Shown here piece by piece: positions 1-8,631 of a stretch of 64,000 nucleotides of DNA (position 1 is its first letter; each line of letters begins with the position of its first letter). This DNA comes from Streptomyces griseorubiginosus. Lineage in GTDB: Bacteria; Actinomycetota; Actinomycetes; Streptomycetales; Streptomycetaceae. A program made the translations under genes and the position numbers. The notes under the pieces are model-generated. The model made no database searches and was not told the origin of the DNA. It was given only the letters and a program-made list of their open reading frames with translations. The stretch covers positions 485,413-549,412 of the forward strand of contig NZ_KQ948735.1 of the NCBI RefSeq assembly GCF_001514195.1. Direction: 5' to 3'.

Positions 1-931
1 GACGGCCCATGTCGGTACCGGTGAGGAAACGGCTCCAGCCGGCGGACATGACGGTGCCGGCACCGAAGCTGTTCCCGAGGTTGCGATGGACGACGACGGA
101 ACCGTCGATGCGCTGCAGGACCAGGTCGTCCTTTCCGTCCCCGTCGATGTCCGCCGGTGTGACCTTCTCCCGGCTGAAGACGTCCTTGACCCAACTGCTG
201 AGGTCGTCGACTCGGGTGTCGACGGCGCCGGTACGGGTTTCGGCGGCGTCGATGCCGAGGCATCCGCCTTGCCAGGAGCGGGAGTTGACGGCGACGAGTT
301 CGGTGGTGCCGTTGACGGTGCGCAGGGCGGGGCCGCCGGCGTCCCCCTTGCAGACGGTCGCCGTGGCGGAGCCGTCGAGGTCCACGGTGGTGGCCGCGGT
401 GGCGGCGACGGTGAACGTGCCGGTGTGCAGCTTGTCGGGCACCCACTCGGTCCTGGTGCGTCCGAATCCCGCCTGCACCAGCTGCTCGCCCGCGACTGCG
501 GGCGTCGTCGCCAGCCGCACGGGCTTGACGGTGGGGTCGGTGATCCGGGAGGCCAGCCTGACCAGGACCAGGTCCCGGTCGGCGTGCGGGACCAGCCAGA
601 GGGCCTGCCGGACACTCCCACCGGTCTGGGTCAGGTCGGTGCGGCCGACCGTGACGGTGGTGGGGACGGCGGGCTTGCCCGCCGAGAGCTCACCGTCCGC
701 GGCGAAGCAGGTGGCCGCGGTCAGGACCCACTGCGGGTCGACGAGAGTGCCGGTGCAGGCCGACTGCTCACCGACGTTGACCTTCGCGACATAGGTCAGC
801 TCTGCCGGGGCCTCGACCCCGCTCAGCGCGGAGGCCGAGCCGGTCGCGGACGGAACGGCGCCCAGGACGACGGGGGTTGCGAGCAGGGCAGCGGTCAGCG
901 CGGAGAGACGGTGACGTCTGGAGAGGTGCAT
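1..931 (-). CDS. secreted trypsin-fold (S1) pseudoprotease with FG-GAP repeat, partial
   Basis: The frame starts at the ATG at 931 and runs open to base 1, so the C-terminus is missing. A Sec-type signal peptide covers about residues 1-35. The body has the chymotrypsin layout: the region that normally reads LTAAHC reads LTAATC (Thr at residue 74), an Asp-containing DLVLVRL follows, and the nucleophile motif that normally reads GDSGGP reads GDAGGP (Ala at residue 198). Two triad residues are therefore replaced, so the protein is probably not a peptidase and may bind ligands instead. From about residue 265 a DIDGDGKDD calcium-loop motif marks an FG-GAP/VCBS repeat that runs off the window. It lies 78 bp downstream of another secreted-protein gene on the same strand and may share its transcript. 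Confidence 0.85.
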   Translation of the reverse strand, partial: MHLSRRHRLSALTAALLATPVVLGAVPSATGSASALSGVEAPAELTYVAKVNVGEQSACTGTLVDPQWVLTAATCFAADGELSAGKPAVPTTVTVGRTDLTQTGGSVRQALWLVPHADRDLVLVRLASRITDPTVKPVRLATTPAVAGEQLVQAGFGRTRTEWVPDKLHTGTFTVAATAATTVDLDGSATATVCKGDAGGPALRTVNGTTELVAVNSRSWQGGCLGIDAAETRTGAVDTRVDDLSSWVKDVFSREKVTPADIDGDGKDDLVLQRIDGSVVVHRNLGNSFGAGTVMSAGWSRFLTGTDMGR

Positions 932-1009
932 GAGCGGGCTTCCTGGACGAGGGCCGCGCGTCCCGTGGTCAGCGGGCGCACTGCGGTGGGCATGACAATG
1001 TGACCGCGT

Positions 1010-1555
1010 TTACTTGGAGGACCTGATCTCGACGAGCATGTGATCGCGGCTGTCCGGGTCCGCGGCCTCGCCCACCGGTGTCCAGGAGTTCTTGAGGATG
1101 TCGTACGACTTCTCCTCGGCGCCCACCGTCATGTCGACCGCGGTCGTGTAGTCGTTGCCCTTGATCGCGTAGACCGCGGGGATCTCCAGGGTCAGCCAGC
1201 CGGAGTTGCCGACCACCTTGAAGCAGATCTTGTCGGCCTTGTCGCGGGCCATGATCTCCAGAAGGCCGGCACCACTCGCGCACTCGGCCAGGGTGATGTG
1301 GCCGTCGCCGCGCTTGAGGACGATGTTCTTCTCGGCCAGGATCTTGTCCGCCAGCGGGTAGTTGAAGTCCTCCACCGCGTAACCGGGGGTCTCCCCTGCG
1401 ACCAGCGCGGCGGGGTTCGCCTCCTGCGAGGCTGCGCCGGGGATGCTCGTGGCCGCTGCGATCCAGGCCAGGGCGCCGACCGCGGCCGCGCCCAGTGCGC
1501 GCAGCGCGATCCGCCTGCGCCGTGGCTGAGCGGACATTCTGCTGTAAGGCTTCAT
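1010..1555 (-). CDS. small secreted protein of unknown function
   Basis: This encodes 181 residues from the ATG at 1555, which has a G-rich stretch just upstream; the frame is open further upstream, but no better start precedes a signal sequence. The N-terminus has an arginine-rich n-region (QPRRRR), a hydrophobic stretch and an AxA-like cleavage site near residue 40, as expected of an exported protein. The mature part is about 140 residues with two cysteines (AECAS, KICFK) that could pair, and no motif I recognise. It lies directly upstream of the inactive trypsin-fold gene on the same strand, with a 78-bp gap, so co-expression is plausible. Function unknown. Confidence 0.7.
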   Translation of the reverse strand: MKPYSRMSAQPRRRRIALRALGAAAVGALAWIAAATSIPGAASQEANPAALVAGETPGYAVEDFNYPLADKILAEKNIVLKRGDGHITLAECASGAGLLEIMARDKADKICFKVVGNSGWLTLEIPAVYAIKGNDYTTAVDMTVGAEEKSYDILKNSWTPVGEAADPDSRDHMLVEIRSSK

Positions 1556-2097
1556 TGCATCCCCCAAGTTCGTTACTGAGGACCGGATATTCGTCACCGG
1601 TCTCGCGTTTTCGGGTGCAAGGGAACGCCTTATCGGCATTGTTCTGCCGCGCGCGTTCCAACTCCCCCGGGAAGTGGCTTCCTTACGCCTCAAAGCGAGC
1701 AGCCCTCGCCCTGGCGATCACCAGCCTCTTCATCATGCAAACACGAAGCCACTCCTGGGTCGAGTGCGGAGAACGGTGCATACCGCAGCAAACCACATGC
1801 CTCACTCATGACCTCCGTCACACTCCATGAAGGTTGCACCCCCACTTGTGAAGCTCCTGTAAAGAAGCTTCTGATGATCCATCAAGATGGCAGCTCAAAA
1901 ACGGAGTTAAAGAACCTGGTTGCTTAATTGGCCCACTCCGCAAGGACAGTTGATATGGTCCCGAGCGACAAGTGCTCCCGACCGCACGCCACTTCACGTC
2001 CGCGGTCGGCATTCCACTTTTTCGGGGCATTCGGAACCGCCCTGCCGGTGCGATCCGGCACGTCCAGCCAGCCGCTCACACAAAGGACTACTCTCCA
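1556..2097. other. 542-bp divergent intergenic region
   Basis: This separates the minus-strand secreted-protein gene from the plus-strand ALF-repeat gene. It is clearly more AT-rich than its surroundings between about 1720 and 1930, as expected of promoter DNA. It should hold promoters for both directions, but I could not single out a convincing -35/-10 pair. A ribosome site (AAAGGA, 2082-2087) serves the gene at 2098. No gene is supported here. Confidence 0.6.
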
Positions 2098-5000
2098 ATG
2101 CAGACAAGCTTCTGGAGCCGTCGCCGCGTGCTCGGCGCGCTCGCCGCCTCCGCCGTCGTGGCCTCCACACCCTTAACGCTCCTGCCCGCGACCGCCGCAG
2201 CCGCGGACGGTACGGGACCCGAACCGGTGCCGCTGCCGGACACCGAGCGCGCCAAGGTCGTCAGGGCGTGGCTGACCGGTGGCAAGGGCGTCAAGGCCGC
2301 TGCCGCGGCAGCCCTTTACGGGTCCGACGCCGACATCCAGACCTTCCTCGCCGAGACGCTGCCCAGGCAGACCGTGGAGGACAACCGCGTCGCGATCGTC
2401 CGCAGCCTGGACCGTGCGGGCAAGGGCCTGCGAAGAGAGGCCGTGGCCGCTCTCGAGAGCGGCGACGCCGCGATCGCCGCCTTCCTGAAGGACGGCTTCA
2501 AACCGGCCATCCTCGAAGATCTCCGGGTCGCCACCAGCACCGTCTCGACCACCGGCGACAAGGCCGTGGTCCGCAGCGCCAACACCGCTCTCGACGCCGC
2601 CACCGCACCGGCTCTCACCGCCTTCCTCACGGACAAGCAGTACGACGCGCGTCTGGAGGACACCCGGGTCCAGGTCAGCGCCATGCTGGTGAACGGCGGC
2701 CCGGAGGTGCAGAAGTACGCGAGCCGTGCGCTCGAGGGGTCCGCGAGCGACGTGGAGTGGTTCATGGAGACCGGGCAGCACATCGCCCGCGCCCGGGACC
2801 AGGAGTCGGCGACCATCGAGGAGCTGGTGGCCCTTGTCGAGCGCGAGGGCAAGCGGGCTCAGAAGGAGACCAACCTGGCCGTGGAGGCCTCGGCACGCGC
2901 CGAGACCGCCGCCGGGAAGGCCAAGGAGGCCGCCCAGAAGGCCGCCGCCGAGGCGTCCGCGGCCCAGAACGACGTGCAGAAGTCGGCGGCCGCGGCCCGC
3001 AAGGCCGCGAACGCGGCAAAGGGCGCGGCGGACGCCGCACGCAACGCCATCAACGCCTCCAACGCGGCGGTGAACGCGTCCCGCCGTGCCTCCTGGGCGG
3101 CCACCGGTGCCGCTCAGGCCGCCTCGAAGGCGGGCAGCGCCGCCTCCCGTGCCTACAGGGCCGCGATAGCCGCCTCCAAGGACGCGAGCAAGACGCAGGA
3201 GGCCAAGGACGCCGCGGTCGCCGCCAAGAACGCGGCGGCCAAGGCCCGTAGTGCCGCCGCGGCCGCCGACAAGGCCGCCGTCGCCGGCGATGCGGCCGCG
3301 TCCGCCGGCACGGCCGCCGCCTCCGCGGCACGCAACTCGGCCGCTGCCGCCACGGCCGCCGCCCAGGCCGCCGCCTCCGCCGGTGTCGCCCAGGCGGAGG
3401 CCGCCGAGGCCAAGCGCCAGGCCGCCATCGCCACCAGTGCGGCCAACCGTGCCACCAACGCCGCCTCCGCCGCCCAGGCACTGGCCGGCACTGCCGCCGC
3501 CGCGGCCCGCACCGCCCGCGACGCAGCCAATTCCGCCGCCGCCCACGCCGACAAGGCGGCAGCCGCCGCCGAGGAGGCCGTGAAGTACGCGGGCCAGGCC
3601 ATCGACTACGCCAACAAGTCGACCGCGCACGCCGACGAGGCCGTGAAGGCCGCCAACGTCGCCACCAAGGCCGTCACCGACGCCATCGAGGTGGAGAAGA
3701 ACGCTCGCGCCGCCGAGGCCCAGACGCTGGAGCAGGACAAGCAGAAGGCGATCGAGGAGGCGCGGCTGCTCGCCTCCGTGGAGGCGACCGATCTGTCCGA
3801 CGTCCGCGACAAGCGCCTTCTCGCGGAACGCACCGCCCAGGACATCAAGGACCTCATCACCAGGGCTGAACAGGCCCTGTACTCCGGCGACATGGAGCTC
3901 GCCGCGACCCTGGGGCGCAAGGCCGCGATCGGCCTGATCGAGTCCCGGGGCGCCTTCACCCGGCAGGCCGCCCAGCACGCCCTGGCCGGCTCCGACGACG
4001 ACATCTTCGCCTGGATCGACCTCGACCGGGCCCTCGCCCAGGGCCAGGACGACCGTGAGACCACCCTCCATGTGGCGACGATCGCCGCGCCGAAGATCGC
4101 CGAGGCCGCCCAGCTCGCCCTGGAGAGTTCCAGCTCCACGGCCATCGGTGACTTCCTCACCAGCGGCATGAAGAAGGCCTCCGACGAGGAACTGCGCGTC
4201 GCGATCGGCAGGATCATCAAGGACGGCGCGGGCAGGGCCGTCACCGCCGCCGCCAACAAGGCACTCGACGAGAACACCACCGAATCCCTCAACTACTTCT
4301 TCGACCACGCCTACCCGCTGGCCCAGCAGGAGGACGACAAGGTCCTCGCCAGTCAGCTCATCGCCACCGGTGGCGCCTTCACCAAGGCCTACGCCGAGGT
4401 CGCCCTGGAGGGCCCGGCGTGGATGCTGCGCAACTTCATCCTCGTGGTCCAGTTCCGGACGGCCCAGCTCGACCACGACACCGCCACCCATGTCGCCGCG
4501 ATCCGCGGTGCGATAGCCGCCGCCGCGAAGATCGCCCAGCAGGCTCAGGAGAACGCCGCACGGGCGACCCAGGCCGCCTATCTGGCCCGTAACAACGCCG
4601 CCAAGGCTCAGGAGTGGGCGGACAAGGCGATAGCCTCCTCCAAGGCGGCCGACAGCTACGCCGACGAGGCGCGCCGCAACGCGGACGCCGCCGACAAGTC
4701 GGCCGCGGACGCCCAGGCTTCGGCCAACACGGCGAAGGCGGCCGCCGCGACCGCGCGCGGCGCGGCCCGCTCGGCCAACTACTCGGCCAACAAGGCGATC
4801 GACTCCGCGCGCGCCGCCCTCAAGTCCTCCGCCGCCGCGCAGAGTTCGGCCAACGCCGCCCGCGCCTCCGCGCTCGCCGCGCAGGCCGACGCGAAGAAGG
4901 CCGCCACCGCGTACTCCGAAGCCAAGCAGATCGCGGCCGCGAAGCACCGGGCCGAAGTGGCAGCCGCGGCCAAGGCAGCCGCGGAGAAGGCCAAGGCGGA

Positions 5001-5469
5001 CCGCGAGGCGAAACGCGATCCCGCCGCCAACGACCGGAACAACCAGGTCAATCCCAACGGCACCCAGGACCCCGCCGACTCCGACGAGTGGTGGAACGAC
5101 GCCCAGTTCTACGCGGACGCCGCCAACGTGGTCAGCGTCGGCGCCGGCCTCCTGGCCGCAGGCTGCACTCTCGCCGGATTCGTCTTCCCGCCGGCCTTCG
5201 CCGCAGCCGGCTTCTTCGCCGCCGTCTCCACCGGCGCGAGCGCCATCAGCACGGTCTTCACCGGCATCGAACACGGCTTCACGAGCAGCGACTTCTGGTG
5301 GTCCGCCGCAGGCACCGGCCTGAGCCTGGTCACTTACGGCCAGTCCAAGTGGCTGGGTGCGCTGAAGCCCGCCAGCACTGCCGTGAAGCCCGTCGTGGGC
5401 AAAATCGCCGGCGTGGTCGAGGACGGGGTCTCGTCCATCACCAAGGACCTGTTCGATCTGGTCGCCTGA
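2098..5469 (+). CDS. Tat-exported ALF-repeat, alanine-rich protein (polymorphic-toxin-like carrier)
   Basis: This encodes 1123 residues. The start at 2098 follows AAAGGA and opens directly on a twin-arginine signal (SRRRVLGALAAS), with an AxA site near residue 35. Residues about 50-240 and 600-830 carry two blocks of ALF-type repeats (pattern AL-x-G-x-D-x-x-x-FL, then DxR-V). Each block is followed by a long Ala/Lys-rich helical, coiled-coil-like segment (about 250-590 and 840-1000). The last ~110 residues are a hydrophobic helical domain like the pre-toxin regions of secreted actinobacterial toxins. No enzymatic toxin domain follows it; the protein simply ends. Residue 26, inside the signal peptide, is encoded by a TTA codon (2173-2175), so translation probably needs the bldA tRNA. 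A secreted nuclease-like gene and a possible immunity gene lie downstream. The carrier role is inferred. Confidence 0.85.
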   Translation: MQTSFWSRRRVLGALAASAVVASTPLTLLPATAAAADGTGPEPVPLPDTERAKVVRAWLTGGKGVKAAAAAALYGSDADIQTFLAETLPRQTVEDNRVAIVRSLDRAGKGLRREAVAALESGDAAIAAFLKDGFKPAILEDLRVATSTVSTTGDKAVVRSANTALDAATAPALTAFLTDKQYDARLEDTRVQVSAMLVNGGPEVQKYASRALEGSASDVEWFMETGQHIARARDQESATIEELVALVEREGKRAQKETNLAVEASARAETAAGKAKEAAQKAAAEASAAQNDVQKSAAAARKAANAAKGAADAARNAINASNAAVNASRRASWAATGAAQAASKAGSAASRAYRAAIAASKDASKTQEAKDAAVAAKNAAAKARSAAAAADKAAVAGDAAASAGTAAASAARNSAAAATAAAQAAASAGVAQAEAAEAKRQAAIATSAANRATNAASAAQALAGTAAAAARTARDAANSAAAHADKAAAAAEEAVKYAGQAIDYANKSTAHADEAVKAANVATKAVTDAIEVEKNARAAEAQTLEQDKQKAIEEARLLASVEATDLSDVRDKRLLAERTAQDIKDLITRAEQALYSGDMELAATLGRKAAIGLIESRGAFTRQAAQHALAGSDDDIFAWIDLDRALAQGQDDRETTLHVATIAAPKIAEAAQLALESSSSTAIGDFLTSGMKKASDEELRVAIGRIIKDGAGRAVTAAANKALDENTTESLNYFFDHAYPLAQQEDDKVLASQLIATGGAFTKAYAEVALEGPAWMLRNFILVVQFRTAQLDHDTATHVAAIRGAIAAAAKIAQQAQENAARATQAAYLARNNAAKAQEWADKAIASSKAADSYADEARRNADAADKSAADAQASANTAKAAAATARGAARSANYSANKAIDSARAALKSSAAAQSSANAARASALAAQADAKKAATAYSEAKQIAAAKHRAEVAAAAKAAAEKAKADREAKRDPAANDRNNQVNPNGTQDPADSDEWWNDAQFYADAANVVSVGAGLLAAGCTLAGFVFPPAFAAAGFFAAVSTGASAISTVFTGIEHGFTSSDFWWSAAGTGLSLVTYGQSKWLGALKPASTAVKPVVGKIAGVVEDGVSSITKDLFDLVA

Positions 5470-5531
5470 CCACTGAACCCCTCTCGCACGGCTCCGACGC
5501 GGTAGAGCGCGGGCCGCCCACCGCTGCCCCC

Positions 5532-5559
5532 GGGGGGCACCTCATGTCCGGTGCCCCCC
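5532..5559 (+). terminator. 10-bp perfect hairpin between the ALF gene and the nuclease gene
   Basis: Arms GGGGGGCACC (5532-5541) and GGTGCCCCCC (5550-5559) pair perfectly around an 8-base loop and are followed by a short pyrimidine run (TTCT). It lies 60 bp after the ALF stop and 50 bp before the nuclease start, so it could terminate or attenuate transcription between the two genes. Confidence 0.6.
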
Positions 5560-5609
5560 TTCTCCGCTGCCTCCAGGACCACGAACCAAGGAAGAGAGAC
5601 CTGACAGAC

Positions 5610-7553
5610 ATGCACGAGAGACGCCCGCGAGGCGCATCCCGAATACGGGCGCGGTCGACGGTACTCGCCGTCCTCGCCGCGGTGACGCTCGGACTCACCA
5701 CGGCGGGTCCGGCCACGGCACAGCAGGCCGCGGACGGGAAGGCGCGGCCCGCGGCGACGGTGGACCGGACGAACCGGACCGGAACTCCGGCCCCCCTTAC
5801 CGCCACCAGCGCCTTCCCCGGGCGGTCGGGCGAACGCTGTGAGGCCACGAGGACAGGGACGAAGGAGCGCCGGGCGGGCGCCGTCGAGGCGTGTGTGAGC
5901 ACCAGCCCCGTCCCGGCCGCGCGAACCAAGGCACGGCAGCAGAGCCTCGCCGCCACCTCGGCCGCCACCGCGACCTGCTCCCTCACCAGCCCCGGCAACT
6001 ACTCCTACGAGCGGTTCAGTTACTGCGTGACCGGGGTGAACGTCCTCTACGTACTGCGCGACAGCAAGGGCGCGGAGCTCGGGCGTGGCACCCTGGAGGT
6101 CTCCACCAGTGCCTCCCTGCCGGCGGCGGGTACGGCGTGGAGCGAGCACGTCACCGTGACGATGACCTCTGCGAGCGGCGAAGTCACCGCCCTCGACGCC
6201 AAGTTCCGTGCCTCCTGCGGAACCGGTTGCAGGGCGACGACGACCGCACCCTGGTACGAGAGTGGTCTGGTCCTGGGGAAGACCCTCGCCGGTGACGTCA
6301 AGTACTCCTCGGCTCCCGCGGTGGGCTCCGTCGCGGAGTTCCTCACCTCGTACAAGCTGTACGTGACCTCCCCCGGCGCCACGCCCGTCGACCCGAGCGC
6401 CTCCTGGGACAACCCGCGCAAGATCCGCTGCGACAACGCGGTCGGGGGCACCTCGTCGGCCGGCTGTGTCATCCCTTCGATCATGCCCGTCGTAGCGATG
6501 AGCGCGAAGGCCTCCGACGCCGGCGGCGCCGTGGCCGCCTACGCGTGGGCGCAGAAGAACCTCAACGGCGCCTGGGGGAAGAAGGGCAGCCCCCTGACCC
6601 GGTCGACGAGCGGGGTGGCGGACCGTACCGCACGTACATGCGGCGGCTTCTCGCCCGAGCCGGAGCTCGTCGACAACGACTCCTGCGGTGACTTCCCCTT
6701 CGGCGAGGCGAAGGAAGGCGGTGCCGCCGGCAGCGCCTGCGTCAAGGTGATACCCAACCTCGGCAACGGCGAATGGGACACGTACGTCCTGAACGACGCC
6801 CGGGCCGTGGACCCCGCCTCACCCTGTGTCCAGGCCCATGTCACGCCCGACGAGAAGCAGTTCGCCGCCGCGCAGCTCGCCGACGGATTCAGGAACCAAC
6901 GGGTCATCGACGCCGACCAGTTCGAGCTGACGTTCTCGCTGCCGGACACCGGCCCGCACGCCCGCTGCCTGGACACCACACCGGACGGCTCGCTTCCCAA
7001 CGGCGCCGGATGGATCCTGAACACCACCGAACCGGTTCCCCACGTCAACAAGACGACCGACCCGCTGGGCCGGCCCGGAGCCAGGCCGGGCAGGGCTCAG
7101 GCGTGCCTGGACAAGACAGCCCCCAAGGGCACACCCGCACAGGGAGACATCCCGGGCTGGCAGGATGCGGAGAACTTCAGGAAGGCCAACTCGCTCACCA
7201 ACGGGCTGGCCCGGTGCCACCTGATTCCGAACGTCGCCGGCGGCCGGGGCATCCAGGTCAATCTCGTCCCCTGCTGGCAGTTGGGCATGAACACGGGCAC
7301 GCCCAGCATGCGAACCTACGAAACCATGGCGCAGGATCTCATCCAGAGCGACGACGACTCCGAGTTCGGACCGGACGACGCGATCTTCTACCAGGTGACG
7401 CCCGTCTACAACGACGACACCAGTACGATCCCGGTGGGAGTCACGATGAACGCCAATGTCGAACGGGCCAACGGGACGATCGAGCAGTTGTTTTCCAACG
7501 TCTATGTCACCAACACCCTGAAGAACACCGGGTTGTACAACCTCGGCAACTGA
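5610..7553 (+). CDS. secreted nuclease-like protein (NucA/NucB-like region plus endonuclease NS-like C-terminus)
   Basis: This encodes 647 residues from the ATG at 5610, preceded by a GGAAGAGAG site. A Sec signal ends near ATAQQ, about residue 38. The middle has six or more cysteines. From residue 355 a DSCGDFPFGEAKEGG segment, followed by an ...AQLADGFRNQRVIDADQFELTF stretch, resembles the NucA/NucB DNase signature (CDEYPFA...EGG...FY...DGDxF). The C-terminal ~120 residues contain ARCHLIPN (His 537), NLVPC and a YQVTPVYxD stretch, like DNA/RNA non-specific endonucleases (RGHLIA...NLVP...). The protein may therefore carry two nuclease folds, or one divergent one; the central CGD replaces the usual CDE. 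With the ALF-repeat carrier upstream and a DUF1963-like gene 31 bp downstream, a toxin role is likely. Activity has not been demonstrated. Confidence 0.75.
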   Translation: MHERRPRGASRIRARSTVLAVLAAVTLGLTTAGPATAQQAADGKARPAATVDRTNRTGTPAPLTATSAFPGRSGERCEATRTGTKERRAGAVEACVSTSPVPAARTKARQQSLAATSAATATCSLTSPGNYSYERFSYCVTGVNVLYVLRDSKGAELGRGTLEVSTSASLPAAGTAWSEHVTVTMTSASGEVTALDAKFRASCGTGCRATTTAPWYESGLVLGKTLAGDVKYSSAPAVGSVAEFLTSYKLYVTSPGATPVDPSASWDNPRKIRCDNAVGGTSSAGCVIPSIMPVVAMSAKASDAGGAVAAYAWAQKNLNGAWGKKGSPLTRSTSGVADRTARTCGGFSPEPELVDNDSCGDFPFGEAKEGGAAGSACVKVIPNLGNGEWDTYVLNDARAVDPASPCVQAHVTPDEKQFAAAQLADGFRNQRVIDADQFELTFSLPDTGPHARCLDTTPDGSLPNGAGWILNTTEPVPHVNKTTDPLGRPGARPGRAQACLDKTAPKGTPAQGDIPGWQDAENFRKANSLTNGLARCHLIPNVAGGRGIQVNLVPCWQLGMNTGTPSMRTYETMAQDLIQSDDDSEFGPDDAIFYQVTPVYNDDTSTIPVGVTMNANVERANGTIEQLFSNVYVTNTLKNTGLYNLGN

Positions 7554-7584
7554 TCACCGTCAGTTCGTGCCATCGGGAGCCAGC

Positions 7585-8631
7585 ATGAGTTTCACCACCC
7601 CGCCGCGGCCGCTCGACGTGACCGCGCTCTTCCCTCAACTGGCCCCGCTGGCCCGCACGGCGACCCGGCTGCATCCACGCCCCGGGTCGCCCACGCCGTA
7701 CGAAAGCTCCGTCGGCGGACCGCTCCTGTGGCCCGCCGACGAGCCGTGGCCGCACTGCGACGAGCCACACGACAGCGAAGCGTCGGACAAGATGCACTCC
7801 CCGGACGAGATCCGGCTTCTGCGTCGTATCCGTACGGCAGCAGCCGAGCGCCGACGCCGCGACCCCGAGGCTCCCGCGTTCACGCCCGAGGAACGGGAGA
7901 TCCAGCAGCGGCTCCGGAAGGGCCACCCGTGGGTCGACGGTCCGATTCCGATGATTCCTGTTGCCCAGCTCTACGCCCGTGACGTGCCCCTCCCGGGCAG
8001 CCCGCCCGGCGCCGATCTGCTCCAGGTCCTGTGGTGCCCCTGCGACCACGAGGAGTTCGCACACCCCCGAACCGCCCTCCGCTGGCGTTCGTCCGCCTCC
8101 GTCACCGACGTCCTCGACGCCCCGCCCGAGCCGCCGGTCATCCAGTTCGACTGGTACCTCCCGATGCCGTGCCTCCTGGCACCCGAGCAGGTCACCGAGT
8201 ACCCCAGCCCCATGGAACTGAGCAAGGAACTGCAAGAGGAGTTGGGGGACGAGAGCCGGTGGGAGGCAGCCGGACACGCGTGGGACGCCACCGGTGCGGA
8301 AAGCCCGCAGGAGTTCTACTTCCGCAACCTGTCCCACGCCCCCGGGTGGAAGACCGGCGGCTGGACCCGCTGGGGCCTCACCGACCCCATGCCGCGTCCG
8401 TGCGCGGCATGCGGCACCGAGACGATCCCGCTCCTCACCGTCGCGAGCGGGGAATGGGACCCCGGCAGCCAGACCTGGATGCCCGAGGAGGAACGGACGA
8501 ACCCGACCCTGCTTCCCCTCCGCACCCAGCCCGGGAACGTCACTCTGCTCAACATCGCCGACGCCTACGACCTGCAACTCCACGTCTGCCCGGTGTCCGC
8601 CGACCATCCGCACATCGAACTCGTGCAGTGA
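7585..8631 (+). CDS. DUF1963/YwqG-like protein, candidate immunity protein
   Basis: This encodes 348 residues, has no signal peptide and is therefore cytoplasmic. The start at 7585 follows CGGGAG. Features typical of the DUF1963-like group in Streptomyces are visible: GGPLLWP near the N-terminus, PVAQLYARD and LLQVLWCPCDHE in the middle, and a CxxC knuckle (CAACG) before a LHVCP stretch near the end, which may bind a metal. The gene begins 31 bp after the nuclease stop on the same strand, which is the usual place for an immunity gene. The family assignment is from memory of the motif order, and the immunity role is inferred from position only. A housekeeping role cannot be excluded. Confidence 0.65.
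   Translation: MSFTTPPRPLDVTALFPQLAPLARTATRLHPRPGSPTPYESSVGGPLLWPADEPWPHCDEPHDSEASDKMHSPDEIRLLRRIRTAAAERRRRDPEAPAFTPEEREIQQRLRKGHPWVDGPIPMIPVAQLYARDVPLPGSPPGADLLQVLWCPCDHEEFAHPRTALRWRSSASVTDVLDAPPEPPVIQFDWYLPMPCLLAPEQVTEYPSPMELSKELQEELGDESRWEAAGHAWDATGAESPQEFYFRNLSHAPGWKTGGWTRWGLTDPMPRPCAACGTETIPLLTVASGEWDPGSQTWMPEEERTNPTLLPLRTQPGNVTLLNIADAYDLQLHVCPVSADHPHIELVQ

Noticed and set aside
2173..5274. Open frame of over 1000 codons on the minus strand opposite the ALF gene
   Set aside because: It is a Gly/Arg/Val-rich shadow caused by the alanine-codon bias of the plus-strand gene. It has no ribosome site or recognisable domain, and the plus frame has a signal peptide and repeats.
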